A stretch of 13,694 nucleotides of DNA, from assembly GCA_052031065.1 (NCBI GenBank), contig JBPEXY010000117.1, forward strand, positions 1 through 13,694, given 5' to 3'. Every line of letters starts with the position of its first letter. Position 1 is the first letter of the stretch. This DNA is from JBPEXY01 sp052031065 (lineage in GTDB: Bacteria > Pseudomonadota > Gammaproteobacteria > Immundisolibacterales > Immundisolibacteraceae). Positions 1 through 6,600 of this stretch are shown one piece after another. The notes under the pieces were generated by a model that saw nothing but the letters and a program-made list of their open reading frames with translations, searched no databases and was not told the origin of the DNA. The translations under genes and the position numbers were made by a program.

Positions 1-209
1 GTTATCGTCCGCAGTTTTACTTTCGGACCACCGATGTGACCGGTGAGTGTCTGTTGCCGGAAGGAACCGAGATGGTGATGCCTGGGGACAACATCAGCCT
101 GAGCGTTCAGCTGATCACGCCAATTGCGATGGACGAAGGTCTGCGCTTTGCGATTCGTGAAGGCGGTCGTACCGTCGGCGCCGGTGTCGTCTCCAAAATT
201 ATTGAGTAA
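1..209 (+). CDS. tuf: Elongation factor Tu, C-terminal fragment (5' end outside window)
   Basis: EF-Tu is the GTPase that delivers aminoacyl-tRNA to the ribosomal A site. Only the last 68 codons are visible, in the frame beginning at base 3 and ending with TAA at 207-209. The residues belong to the C-terminal beta-barrel (domain 3): the segment YRPQFYFRTTDVTG opens the fragment, followed by PEGTEMVMPGDN and the very conserved end LRFAIREGGRTVGAGVV. These match E. coli EF-Tu almost residue for residue. The GTPase domain lies upstream of the window. The stop is only 6 nt before rpsJ, so tuf and the S10 genes are probably co-transcribed from the str operon (rpsL-rpsG-fusA-tuf in relatives; not visible here). 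Many genomes carry two tuf copies; this would be the str-linked one. Confidence 0.97.
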   Translation, partial: YRPQFYFRTTDVTGECLLPEGTEMVMPGDNISLSVQLITPIAMDEGLRFAIREGGRTVGAGVVSKIIE

Positions 210-215
210 GCGAAT

Positions 216-527
216 ATGGCTAGTCAGAAAATCAGAATTCGACTGAAGTCGTTTTCGCACAAGCTGATCGATCAGTCCGTCAATGAGATAGTTGATACGG
301 TCAAGCGGACCGGTTCCAGAATCCATGGGCCGATCCCTCTGCCGACGCGGATCGAGCGGCATACCGTCCTGCGCTCTCCGCACAAAGACAAGGACTCGCG
401 GGATCAGTTTGAGATCCGTACCCACAAACGTCTGGTTGATATTCTAGAGCCGACCGACAAAACCGTCGACGCGCTGATGAATCTTGACCTGGCCGCCGGT
501 GTCGACGTTCACGTCAAACTTGGCTAA
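216..527 (+). CDS. rpsJ: 30S ribosomal protein S10
   Basis: S10 (NusE) is a protein of the 30S head and also the NusB partner in transcription antitermination, where it can link RNA polymerase and NusG to the leading ribosome. The 103-residue length equals that of E. coli S10. Conserved segments include IRIRLKSF at the start, KRTGSRIHGPIPLPTR in the extended loop that reaches into the 30S head, RDQFEIRTHKRLVDI and the end DALMNLDLAAGVDVHVKLG. The ATG follows the tuf stop by 6 nt. The only Shine-Dalgarno-like sequence is a weak GAGTAAG overlapping that stop, which suggests translational coupling to tuf. The spacing leaves no room for the L4-responsive S10 leader known from enterics. Confidence 0.98.
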   Translation: MASQKIRIRLKSFSHKLIDQSVNEIVDTVKRTGSRIHGPIPLPTRIERHTVLRSPHKDKDSRDQFEIRTHKRLVDILEPTDKTVDALMNLDLAAGVDVHVKLG

Positions 528-556
528 CGGTAACGGTTTTTAAGGAAGAGATAACG

Positions 557-1204
557 ATGGCACTCGGACTTATAGGTAAAAAGCGGGGAATGACCCGTGT
601 GTTTACCGAAGATGGTCGTTCGGTCCCGGTCACCGTGGTAGAGGTGAACAGTAACCGGGTGGTTCGAATCAAAAATGCCGACACAGACGGCTACGACTCG
701 GTGCAGGTCACCTGGGGTTCAAAAAGAGCCAATCTGGTGAACAAGCCTCTCGCTGGTGAGTTTGCCAAGGTAGAGGTAAAGCCTGGCGAAGGACTAACCG
801 AATATCGGGTTGAAGAGAAAGATCTTGAAGGACTCGAGCCTGGGAGCGAGCTGACGGTCGACCGCTTCACTGAAGGCCAGATGGTTGATGTAAGTGGAGT
901 TTCAAAAGGTAAAGGTTTCGCCGGGACGGTGAAGCGCTGGAATTTTAAAATGCAGGATGCCACGCACGGCAACTCGATTTCTCACCGAGCGCCTGGCTCC
1001 ACCGGCCAGAACCAGTCGCCCGGGCGCGTATTCCCCGGCAAAAAAATGGCGGGCCAACTGGGCAATGTCAACAAAACCCAGCAGAAGCTGGAAGTGGTTC
1101 GCGTCGACCAGGAACGCGGATTATTGCTGATCAAGGGTTCGGTTCCCGGCGCTACCGGTGGTCGCGTCGTGGTTCGCCCCTCTGTCAAAGTCAGCGAGGG
1201 TTAA
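557..1204 (+). CDS. rplC: 50S ribosomal protein L3
   Basis: L3 binds 23S rRNA early in 50S assembly and sends a long loop close to the peptidyl-transferase centre. The protein is 215 residues, a few more than the 209 of E. coli. It begins ALGLIGKKRGMTRVFTEDG, and the family signature KGKGFAGTVKRWNF lies at about 117-130. The loop HGNSISHRAPGSTGQNQSPG is at about 137-156. Gln153 in its GQNQ is the position of E. coli Gln150, which PrmB methylates. The residue is conserved, so modification is possible but is not shown by this window. An AGGAAGAG Shine-Dalgarno lies shortly upstream, and rpsJ ends 29 nt before the ATG. The N-terminal half is more divergent than the rRNA-contacting half. Confidence 0.98.
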   Translation: MALGLIGKKRGMTRVFTEDGRSVPVTVVEVNSNRVVRIKNADTDGYDSVQVTWGSKRANLVNKPLAGEFAKVEVKPGEGLTEYRVEEKDLEGLEPGSELTVDRFTEGQMVDVSGVSKGKGFAGTVKRWNFKMQDATHGNSISHRAPGSTGQNQSPGRVFPGKKMAGQLGNVNKTQQKLEVVRVDQERGLLLIKGSVPGATGGRVVVRPSVKVSEG

Positions 1205-1207
1205 CAA

Positions 1208-1831
1208 ATGCAATTGGCTATCACAGGCGCTGACGGCAAAAGTAACGGCGAAGTTCAGATCGCTGAAGAGTTGGCAGCGACGGAATTCAACTCCGGATTG
1301 GTTCACCAGTTGGTGACTGCCTACCTCGCTAACCGGCGGGGCGATACGGTGGGTGGCAAGAGCCGCAGTATGGTTACCGGCACGGGAGCCAAACCTTGGC
1401 GCCAGAAGGGCACGGGAAGGGCCCGCGCTGGTACGGTCAAAAGTCCACTGTGGCGCGGAGGAGGTAAAACTTTCGTCGCCGACGATCGTCACCATCGACA
1501 AAAGGTAAACCGGAAAATGCACCGCGCGGGCATGCGGTCGATTGTTGCCGAGCTGATTCGCCAGGGTCGAGTTGTCGTTGTTGACAGCCTGGCGCCTGAA
1601 ACGCCTAAAACCGGTGAATTTTTCAAGCAGCTCAAGGCGTGGGGTTTCGGACAGGGTTCGATGCTGCTGATGGATGACGATATTCACGATAATCTGCTTC
1701 TCGCCAGCCGCAATATACCGAAGGTGACCGCCCAGTCACTGAATGAAATAAACCCGGTGGATCTGGTTGGTAATGACCAGGTGGTAATTACCGCGTCAGC
1801 TCTGAAGACACTAGAGGAGCGGTTACAGTGA
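1208..1831 (+). CDS. rplD: 50S ribosomal protein L4
   Basis: L4 is an early 50S assembly protein whose extended loop lines the polypeptide exit tunnel. In E. coli it also represses the S10 operon and inhibits RNase E. The protein is 207 residues (E. coli 201). The loop is recognisable at about 49-90, with the signature KPWRQKGTGRARAG and then KSPLWRGGGKTF. The globular part follows, with KVNRKMHRAGMRSIVAELIRQGR. Macrolide-resistance changes are known to arise in this loop; here it looks wild type. The ATG lies 3 nt after the rplC stop, and its GAGGG Shine-Dalgarno (1196-1200) is inside the end of rplC. The last 4 nt overlap the rplW start. No S10-type leader is present upstream of rpsJ, so L4 feedback of the enteric kind is doubtful. 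Confidence 0.98.
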   Translation: MQLAITGADGKSNGEVQIAEELAATEFNSGLVHQLVTAYLANRRGDTVGGKSRSMVTGTGAKPWRQKGTGRARAGTVKSPLWRGGGKTFVADDRHHRQKVNRKMHRAGMRSIVAELIRQGRVVVVDSLAPETPKTGEFFKQLKAWGFGQGSMLLMDDDIHDNLLLASRNIPKVTAQSLNEINPVDLVGNDQVVITASALKTLEERLQ

Positions 1832-2136
1832 ATAGTTACGCCAGTCATGGGCGGCTGATGAATGTCATCATCGAGCCCCATATTTCAGAAAAGAGCTCAC
1901 TCGGCAGCGAACTGAACTCGCAGTTCTGTTTTAAGGTCGCGCCCGATGCGACCAAGACTGAGATCAAACAGGCGGTTGAGACGCTTTTTGAGGTATCCGT
2001 TAAAGGCGTGCAAACGCTGAATGTAAAAGGCAAAACAAAACGGTTCGGGCGCTATTTAGGGCGCCGTAAAGACTGGAAAAAAGCGTACGTGACGCTTGCT
2101 GACGGTCAGGACATTGACTTTAGTAGTTTCAGCTGA
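1828..2136 (+). CDS. rplW: 50S ribosomal protein L23, GTG start
   Basis: L23 sits at the exit of the nascent-chain tunnel and is the docking site for trigger factor and SRP. The protein is 102 residues (E. coli 100). Near the N-terminus GRLMNVIIEPHISEKSS aligns with E. coli ERLLKVLRAPHVSEK, and the conserved C-terminal half contains GKTKRFGRYLGRRKDWKKAYVTL. I chose the GTG at 1828 because the homologous region begins before the first in-frame ATG (1858). It also has a strong GAGGAG Shine-Dalgarno (1814-1819) 8 nt upstream. The GTGA overlaps the rplD stop by 4 nt, a typical coupling junction. The trigger-factor-binding glutamate of E. coli (Glu18) corresponds to the Glu of the ISEK segment. 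Confidence 0.96.
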   Translation: MNSYASHGRLMNVIIEPHISEKSSLGSELNSQFCFKVAPDATKTEIKQAVETLFEVSVKGVQTLNVKGKTKRFGRYLGRRKDWKKAYVTLADGQDIDFSSFS

Positions 2137-2177
2137 AGGTGATTGACCAGGCTTAATAATCTGGTCCAGGCGCACCT
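2137..2177 (+). promoter_or_regulatory. Two-tier hairpin in the rplW-rplB spacer
   Basis: A perfect 6-bp inverted repeat, GACCAG (2145-2150) and CTGGTC (2161-2166), encloses a 10-nt loop. A second pair, AGGTG (2137-2141, directly after the rplW stop) and CACCT (2173-2177), closes outside it with a small internal loop. No T-tract follows, so it is not an intrinsic terminator. It may be an mRNA-stability or processing structure, or chance. No function is assigned. Confidence 0.35.
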
Positions 2178-2197
2178 CAACAGATGGATTTAGCAAC

Positions 2198-3025
2198 ATG
2201 GCAGTAGTCAAAAGAAAGCCAACTTCCGCGGGACGCCGATTTGTCGTTCAGGTGGTTGAGCCCGAGCTTCACAAGGGCGAACCCCATGCTCCTCTTGTCG
2301 AGAAGCTGAATAAAAGTGGCGGCCGTAATAATCACGGGCGTATCACTACGCGGCATCGTGGTGGCGGTCATAAGCAGCGCTATCGGGTCATCGATTTCAA
2401 GCGTGATAAAGATGACATTCCAGCACAGGTCGAAACCCTGGAATATGACCCCAATCGCAGTGCCCATATCGCGTTGCTGCTGTACGCAGATGGCGAGAGG
2501 CGCTATGTCATTGCTCCAAAAGGGGTTGGCGTTGGCAGTAAGGTGATTTCCGGCGTCAATACGCCGATTGAGCCAGGTAATTGCATGCCGCTGGGTAATA
2601 TGCCCCTTGGTTCAGTGGTGCACTGTATCGAGTTAAAACCCGGTAAAGGCGCGCAGGTTGCACGTAGCGCCGGTATATCCGCCCAGCTGGTCGCGCGGGA
2701 AGGTGATTACAGTACCCTGAGGCTTAAGTCAGGTGAGATGAGAAAATTCCTTTCAACCTGCCGGGCCACGTTGGGTGAAGTTGGTAATTCGGAACACAGT
2801 CTCCGGTCGTTGGGGAAAGCAGGAGCAACTCGCTGGCGTGGGGTCAGGCCGACGGTTCGCGGTGTTGCCATGAACCCGGTCGATCACCCTCATGGCGGAG
2901 GCGAGGGTCGCACCTCGGGAGGCCGTCATCCGGTATCACCGTGGGGACAACCGACCAAGGGTCATCGGACTCGTCGAAACAAGCGTACTGACAACGCCAT
3001 CGTTCGGCGCCGGTACAAGAAGTAA
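2198..3025 (+). CDS. rplB: 50S ribosomal protein L2
   Basis: L2 is one of the most conserved 50S proteins. It is needed for subunit association and for the activity of the peptidyl-transferase centre. The protein is 275 residues (E. coli 273). The N-terminal OB-fold part includes GGRNNHGRITTRHRGGGHKQ (41-60) and LEYDPNRSAHIALLLYADGERRY. The C-terminal SH3-like part includes MRKFLSTCRATLGEVGN and KAGATRWRGVRPTVRG. The signature MNPVDHPHGGGEGR (225-238) contains His230, equivalent to the functionally important His229 of E. coli. A one-residue insertion relative to E. coli follows it. The gene follows a 61-nt spacer with a hairpin and has only a weak Shine-Dalgarno (TGGA about 9 nt before the ATG). 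Confidence 0.98.
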   Translation: MAVVKRKPTSAGRRFVVQVVEPELHKGEPHAPLVEKLNKSGGRNNHGRITTRHRGGGHKQRYRVIDFKRDKDDIPAQVETLEYDPNRSAHIALLLYADGERRYVIAPKGVGVGSKVISGVNTPIEPGNCMPLGNMPLGSVVHCIELKPGKGAQVARSAGISAQLVAREGDYSTLRLKSGEMRKFLSTCRATLGEVGNSEHSLRSLGKAGATRWRGVRPTVRGVAMNPVDHPHGGGEGRTSGGRHPVSPWGQPTKGHRTRRNKRTDNAIVRRRYKK

Positions 3026-3047
3026 CTGAAACAGCGGGTGTAGAGAC

Positions 3048-3323
3048 ATGCCACGTTCGATTAAAAAAGGACCCTTCGTCGATCACCACCTGATGAACAA
3101 GGTGGCAGAGGCGGCAGAATCAAACAATCGGCGGCCAATTAAAACCTGGTCGCGTCGTTCAACGGTGATGCCTGAGATGATTGGTCTCACGCTGGCGGTG
3201 CACAACGGGCGTGCCCATGTGCCGATTCTGATCAACGAAAACATGGTTGGTCACAAGTTGGGAGAGTTTGTACTGACACGAACCTACCGCGGGCATGCGG
3301 CAGATAAGAAGGCCAAACGGTAG
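3048..3323 (+). CDS. rpsS: 30S ribosomal protein S19
   Basis: S19 lies in the 30S head beside S13 and contributes to the intersubunit bridge near the A-site tRNA. The protein is 91 residues (E. coli 92). It starts PRSIKKGPFVDHHLMNKV, continues with PIKTWSRRSTVMPEMIG, and carries the signature VHNGRAHVPILINENMVGHKLGEF at about 51-74. The C-terminus ends with TRTYRGHAADKKAKR, the basic tail that reaches the decoding region. The gene sits 22 nt after rplB, with a weak GAGA-type ribosome site. A GAGG at 3323-3326, at its own stop codon, serves rplV. Nothing is out of the ordinary. Confidence 0.98.
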   Translation: MPRSIKKGPFVDHHLMNKVAEAAESNNRRPIKTWSRRSTVMPEMIGLTLAVHNGRAHVPILINENMVGHKLGEFVLTRTYRGHAADKKAKR

Positions 3324-3335
3324 AGGCTGCGATTA

Positions 3336-3668
3336 ATGGACACATCAGCAAAATTGAGTCGCACCAGTATTTCCGCGCAGAAGGCGAGGTTGGTTGCCGA
3401 TCAGATTCGTGGCAAATCCGTCGAGCCGGCATTGGAACTGTTGCAGTTTAGTCCCAAAAAAGCAGCGGCTATTGTGCGCAAATTACTCGAATCGGCGATT
3501 GCCAATGCCGAGCACAATAACGGCTGCGACATCGACGAGCTTCGAGTCAAATCGATCTATGTTGACGAAGCATCGACACAGAAAAGATTCCGTGCTCGTG
3601 CGCGGGGTCGTGGCAACCGTATCCTCAAGCGTAGCTGCCATATCAGTATCGTCGTCAGCGACGACTAG
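3336..3668 (+). CDS. rplV: 50S ribosomal protein L22
   Basis: L22 binds all 23S rRNA domains and forms, with L4, the constriction of the exit tunnel. The protein is 110 residues, as in E. coli. The N-terminal part SAQKARLVADQIRGK (about 13-27) and the helix KLLESAIANAEHNNGCDIDELRV (about 48-70) match the family closely. The tunnel hairpin is STQKRFRARARGRGNRILKR (about 80-99), and the protein ends HISIVVSDD. No three-residue deletion of the kind that gives macrolide resistance is seen in the hairpin. The start ATG lies 12 nt after rpsS, with GAGG about 9 nt upstream. Confidence 0.98.
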   Translation: MDTSAKLSRTSISAQKARLVADQIRGKSVEPALELLQFSPKKAAAIVRKLLESAIANAEHNNGCDIDELRVKSIYVDEASTQKRFRARARGRGNRILKRSCHISIVVSDD

Positions 3669-3685
3669 GAAAGCAGGGAACAGTT

Positions 3686-4372
3686 ATGGGCCAAAAAGTA
3701 AACCCCACCGGGATTCGACTCGGTATTGTCAGGGACCACACTGCGCGCTGGTATGCGCAGGGCGGCGCCTTCGCTGACAACCTGGTTAATGATCTTGAAG
3801 TACGTCGTTACGTCCGCAAGAAGCTGAAAAACGCATCTGTCAGCCGTGTCGAGATCGAGCGGCCGTCGCAGAGCGCGCGGGTGGTTATCCATACCGCACG
3901 CCCTGGTATCGTCATCGGCAAAAAAGGTGAGGATATTGAAAAGCTGCGCGGTGAACTCAGTGCCATCATCGGCCAACCGGTCAATGTCAATGTAGAAGAG
4001 ATTCGCAAACCCGAGCTCGATGGGTATCTGGTGGCAGAAAGTGTTGCCCAGCAGCTGGAACGGCGGATCATGTTTCGTCGTGCGATGAAGCGGGCTGTGC
4101 AAAACGCTATGCGCCTCGGTGCAGAAGGCATCCGGATTAATGTTTCGGGCCGGCTTAACGGCGCGGAGATAGCCCGAACTGAGTGGTACCGGGAAGGGCG
4201 GGTGCCGTTGCACACCTTCAGGGCTGATATTGATTACGGTACCGCAGAAGCGCAAACCACTTACGGCGTGATTGGTATCAAGGTCTGGATTTTCAAAGGC
4301 GAGGTAACGCGGCTGCGCAGCGATGTTGCAGCTTCGACCTCCGAATCTGAAGCACCGCAACAGGCTTCTTAA
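3686..4372 (+). CDS. rpsC: 30S ribosomal protein S3
   Basis: S3 lies at the mRNA entry channel and, with S4 and S5, provides the ribosomal mRNA helicase activity. The protein is 228 residues (E. coli 233). The start GQKVNPTGIRLGI is typical. A type II KH domain follows, with the GxxG loop GKKG at 78-81 in VIGKKGEDIEKLRGEL. The basic helix carries Arg131, Arg132 and Lys135 (FRRAMKRAVQNAM), the residues tied to helicase action in E. coli. The C-terminal domain holds GAEIARTEWYREGRVPLHT and ADIDYGTAEAQTTYG. It ends in a Ser/Glu/Gln-rich, probably disordered tail. S4, its neighbour in the helicase ring, is not encoded in this cluster. AGGGA upstream serves as the ribosome-binding site. Confidence 0.98.
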   Translation: MGQKVNPTGIRLGIVRDHTARWYAQGGAFADNLVNDLEVRRYVRKKLKNASVSRVEIERPSQSARVVIHTARPGIVIGKKGEDIEKLRGELSAIIGQPVNVNVEEIRKPELDGYLVAESVAQQLERRIMFRRAMKRAVQNAMRLGAEGIRINVSGRLNGAEIARTEWYREGRVPLHTFRADIDYGTAEAQTTYGVIGIKVWIFKGEVTRLRSDVAASTSESEAPQQAS

Positions 4373-4374
4373 TT

Positions 4375-4782
4375 ATGTTACAACCAAAACGAACCAAGTT
4401 TAGAAAGCAGTTTAAGGGCCGCAATCGCGGGCTGGCGCAGGTTGGCAACAAGGTCAGCTTTGGTGAATATGGTCTAAAGTCTATTCAGCGTGGGCGTATT
4501 ACCGCCCGACAGATAGAGGCAGCTCGGCGTGCGATGAATCGGCATATTCGTCGTGGCGGCAAGATCTGGATCAGAATTTTTCCGGATAAGCCGATCACTA
4601 AAAAGCCTCTCGAAGTACGTATGGGTAAAGGTAAGGGTGCCGTCGAGTACTGGGTCGCGCAGATCCAGCCCGGCCGTATGCTTTACGAAATGGAAGGGGT
4701 TGATGAAGAGGTTGCCCGCGAAGCCTTTGCGCTCGCTGCGGCCAAATTGCCCCTGAAAACGGCTTTTGTAAAACGGGTATAG
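4375..4782 (+). CDS. rplP: 50S ribosomal protein L16
   Basis: L16 stabilises the A-site tRNA elbow region and is a late 50S assembly protein. The protein is 135 residues (E. coli 136). It begins MLQPKRTKFRKQFKGRNRG and contains ARQIEAARRAMNRHIRRGGK and WIRIFPDKPITKKP. The signature EVRMGKGKGAVEYWVA carries Arg82, equivalent to E. coli Arg81, which the oxygenase RoxA (YcfD) hydroxylates. The residue is conserved, but the enzyme is not in this window. The ATG is 2 nt after the rpsC stop with little Shine-Dalgarno sequence, so translation probably depends on ribosomes finishing rpsC. Confidence 0.98.
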   Translation: MLQPKRTKFRKQFKGRNRGLAQVGNKVSFGEYGLKSIQRGRITARQIEAARRAMNRHIRRGGKIWIRIFPDKPITKKPLEVRMGKGKGAVEYWVAQIQPGRMLYEMEGVDEEVAREAFALAAAKLPLKTAFVKRV

Positions 4783-4786
4783 GCAG

Positions 4787-4987
4787 ATGCGAGCGCAGGA
4801 ACTGAGAGACAAAGAAGTCGCCGAGCTGAAGGAGTTGCTGAAGAAAACTCAGCGCGAGCAATTTAATCTGCGTATGCAGAGGGCCTCGGGCCTGGTTGCA
4901 AGCCCGGCCGCGTTCAAGACCGTTGGACGAGAGGTCGCGCGGATAAAAACGATTCTCAATGAGAAACAGACACAGGCTGAATCATGA
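4787..4987 (+). CDS. rpmC: 50S ribosomal protein L29
   Basis: L29 is a small helical protein beside L23 at the tunnel exit. The protein is 66 residues (E. coli 63). It begins MRAQELRDKEVAELKELLKK, and the central signature is REQFNLRMQRASG (23-35). The second helix is VGREVARIKTILNEK, followed by a short polar tail. The two antiparallel helices without other domains are as expected for the family. The ATG lies 4 nt after the rplP stop, and the end overlaps the rpsQ start by 4 nt (ATGA), so it is translationally coupled on both sides. Confidence 0.97.
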   Translation: MRAQELRDKEVAELKELLKKTQREQFNLRMQRASGLVASPAAFKTVGREVARIKTILNEKQTQAES

Positions 4988-5247
4988 GTGAAAAACAGTC
5001 AAACCCGCGCAAAGCGCTGGGCACCGTAGTAAGCGCAAAGATGGACAAATCCATCAGCGTGTTGGTTGAACGTCGCCTGCAGCACCCGCTGTACAAGAAA
5101 TATATCCGCAAGTCGACGCGCTTCCATGCTCATGATGAAAGTAATGAATGTAATGAAGGCGATATCGTCGAAATTGTTGAAACCAGACCTATTTCCAAGA
5201 CCAAGACCTGGCGCCTCTCGCGTATTGTTGAAAAATCACGCGGTTAA
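4984..5247 (+). CDS. rpsQ: 30S ribosomal protein S17
   Basis: S17 is a primary binding protein of the 16S 5' domain with an OB fold. The protein is 87 residues (E. coli 84). Conserved segments are LGTVVSAKMDKSISVLVERR (about 12-31), HPLYKKYIRKSTRFHAHDE (about 34-52), then EGDIVEIVETRPISKTKTWRL, which is the family signature. The ATGA start overlaps the rpmC stop. This is the last gene of the S10 block. The 75-nt spacer that follows separates it from rplN, where E. coli starts its spc operon, but no convincing sigma70 promoter is seen in this spacer. Confidence 0.98.
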   Translation: MSEKQSNPRKALGTVVSAKMDKSISVLVERRLQHPLYKKYIRKSTRFHAHDESNECNEGDIVEIVETRPISKTKTWRLSRIVEKSRG

Positions 5248-5322
5248 GTTGCCTGTAAATGGTTAAAGGGTTGAGCGGCAAATAAGCCGGACAAACGGAT
5301 AGACAGAGGCTCGGAGACAGCC

Positions 5323-5691
5323 ATGATTCAAATGCAAACCATGCTCGATGTTGCTGATAACAGCGGCGCCAAGAGGGTGATGTGTATCAAAGTATTGGGT
5401 GGGTCCAAGCGGCGTTATGCCGGAGTCGGTGACGTGATCCGCGTCTCCGTAAAGGAGGCCGCTCCACGTGGAAAAGTGAACAAGGGCGAAGTACACAAGG
5501 CCGTAGTGGTGCGTACTCGTAGCGGTGTACGGCGGCCAGATGGTTCCCTGATTCGTTTTGACAGTAATGCAGTGGTGTTGCTGAACGCCTCCGAGCAGCC
5601 GATCGGTACCCGTATATTCGGTCCGGTAACACGCGAATTGCGTACAGAAAATTTTATGCGTCTGGTCTCCCTGGCGCCCGAGGTGATATAG
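5323..5691 (+). CDS. rplN: 50S ribosomal protein L14
   Basis: L14 lies on the 50S interface, contacts L19 and 16S helix 14, and is the target of the silencing factor RsfS. The protein is 122 residues (E. coli 123). It starts MIQMQTMLDVADNSGAKRVM and contains CIKVLGGSKRRYAGVGDVI and EAAPRGKVNKGEVHKAVVVR. Further on are RPDGSLIRFDSNAVVLLN and GTRIFGPVTRELR. A GGAG Shine-Dalgarno (5313-5316) sits 6 nt before the ATG. That GGAG lies in the loop of a small possible stem, GGCT (5308-5311) with AGCC (5319-5322). This is the first gene of the spc block. Confidence 0.98.
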   Translation: MIQMQTMLDVADNSGAKRVMCIKVLGGSKRRYAGVGDVIRVSVKEAAPRGKVNKGEVHKAVVVRTRSGVRRPDGSLIRFDSNAVVLLNASEQPIGTRIFGPVTRELRTENFMRLVSLAPEVI

Positions 5692-5700
5692 GAACACGCC

Positions 5701-6018
5701 ATGCGTAAGATCAAGGTGAATGACGCTGTAACGGTGGTTGCCGGCAAGGATAAAGGCAAAAGCGGTACGGTGAGTAAACTGCTTAAGGACGATCGTGTGA
5801 TCGTTGAAGGCGTGAATATGGTGAAAAAGCACCAGAAGCCTAATCCGGCGGCAAATGTCCCGGGCGGGATCATCGACAAGGCAATGCCGATTCACGTTTC
5901 CAATATTGCGCTGGTCAACGCGGCGACCGGCAAGGCAGATCGGGTCGGCATCAAGACGCTAGAGGATGGCCGCAAGGTTCGCTATTTCAAATCCAACGGC
6001 GAAGTCCTGGATTCCTAA
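5701..6018 (+). CDS. rplX: 50S ribosomal protein L24
   Basis: L24 is one of the two initiator proteins of 50S assembly. The protein is 105 residues (E. coli 104). A KOW motif occupies about residues 6-33, with VTVVAGKDKGKSGTVSKLL, followed by VIVEGVNMVKKHQKPN, which is typical of the family. The central part has GGIIDKAMPIHVSNIALV, and the end is DGRKVRYFKSNGEVLDS. AGGA (5690-5693) at the rplN stop is well placed 7 nt before the ATG. The spacing to rplN is 9 nt. Confidence 0.98.
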   Translation: MRKIKVNDAVTVVAGKDKGKSGTVSKLLKDDRVIVEGVNMVKKHQKPNPAANVPGGIIDKAMPIHVSNIALVNAATGKADRVGIKTLEDGRKVRYFKSNGEVLDS

Positions 6019-6050
6019 ATAGTAGGCGATAAAACGTCGGGATATCGGTA

Positions 6051-6590
6051 ATGAGCAGGTTAGAAGAGTTATACAAAAGCGAAGTAGTGCCAGCACTGCA
6101 GGAGCAGTTTGGCTATAGCAATGTCATGGAGATCCCGCGGATCACCAAAGTCGTCGTCAACATGGGTGTCGGTGAAGCGGCCAGTGACAAGAAGGCGATG
6201 GAGACAGCAGTTGCCGACATGGCGCTGATCACCGGGCAGAAACCGCAGGTTCGGCTGGCACGTAAATCAGTTGCAGGTTTCAAAATTCGTGAAGGTTGGC
6301 CGGTGGGTTGCCGCGTAACCCTGCGTCGCCAGCGTATGTACGAATTTCTGGATCGGCTGATCAACATCGCCATTCCCCGTGTCCGTGACTTCCGTGGTAT
6401 CTCTTCAAAGTCTTTTGACGGGCGTGGTAATTTCAACATGGGCGTGACCGAACAGATCATTTTTCCCGAGATCGATTACGACAAGATTGACAAAATCCGG
6501 GGTCTCGATATCGCCATTGCCACTACGGCACAGACGGACGAAGAGGGTCGCGCGCTGTTGAGTGCGTTTCGCTTTCCGTTCAAGAACTGA
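6051..6590 (+). CDS. rplE: 50S ribosomal protein L5
   Basis: L5 binds 5S rRNA with L18 and L25 in the central protuberance and contacts S13 and the P-site tRNA. The protein is 179 residues, as in E. coli. Conserved segments are IPRITKVVVNMGVGEA (about 28-43), GQKPQVRLARKSVAGFKIREG and the P-site loop region RDFRGISSKSFDGRGNFNMG. They are followed by EQIIFPEIDYDKIDKIRGLDI and the end RALLSAFRFPF. In E. coli the S8 repressor binds spc mRNA at the start of rplE. The 32-nt spacer here is short, and I could not identify an S8-like stem by eye. GGGA (6039-6042) lies 8 nt before the ATG. Confidence 0.98.
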   Translation: MSRLEELYKSEVVPALQEQFGYSNVMEIPRITKVVVNMGVGEAASDKKAMETAVADMALITGQKPQVRLARKSVAGFKIREGWPVGCRVTLRRQRMYEFLDRLINIAIPRVRDFRGISSKSFDGRGNFNMGVTEQIIFPEIDYDKIDKIRGLDIAIATTAQTDEEGRALLSAFRFPFKN

Positions 6591-6600
6591 GGGACAGTCG

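Noticed and set aside
1121..1687. A 188-codon open frame on the - strand over rplC and rplD
   Set aside because: It is a shadow of conserved L3 and L4 coding sequence with no sign of its own start region.
3665..4360. A 231-codon open frame on the - strand over rpsC
   Set aside because: It lies wholly opposite a strongly conserved S3 gene, has no recognisable domain and no ribosome site. GC-rich codon patterns of the + strand gene explain it.
5248..5322. A spc-operon promoter in the rpsQ-rplN spacer
   Set aside because: TTGAGC at 5271 has no acceptable -10 box at normal spacing, and the CGGC/GCCG stem at 5276-5289 is only four pairs.
5263..5895. A 210-codon open frame on the - strand over rplN and rplX
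   Set aside because: It is antisense to two well-supported genes and resembles no family I know; the translation looks like a shadow of L14 and L24 codons.
6019..6050. S8-binding mRNA mimic at the rplE start
   Set aside because: Expected from E. coli, but no convincing stem was found by eye in the 32-nt spacer; a covariance search would be needed.
6562..6600. N-terminal extension of S14 from a GTG inside rplE
   Set aside because: The ATG at 6601 has a good Shine-Dalgarno and gives exactly the E. coli length; the extra 13 codons have no counterpart in S14.
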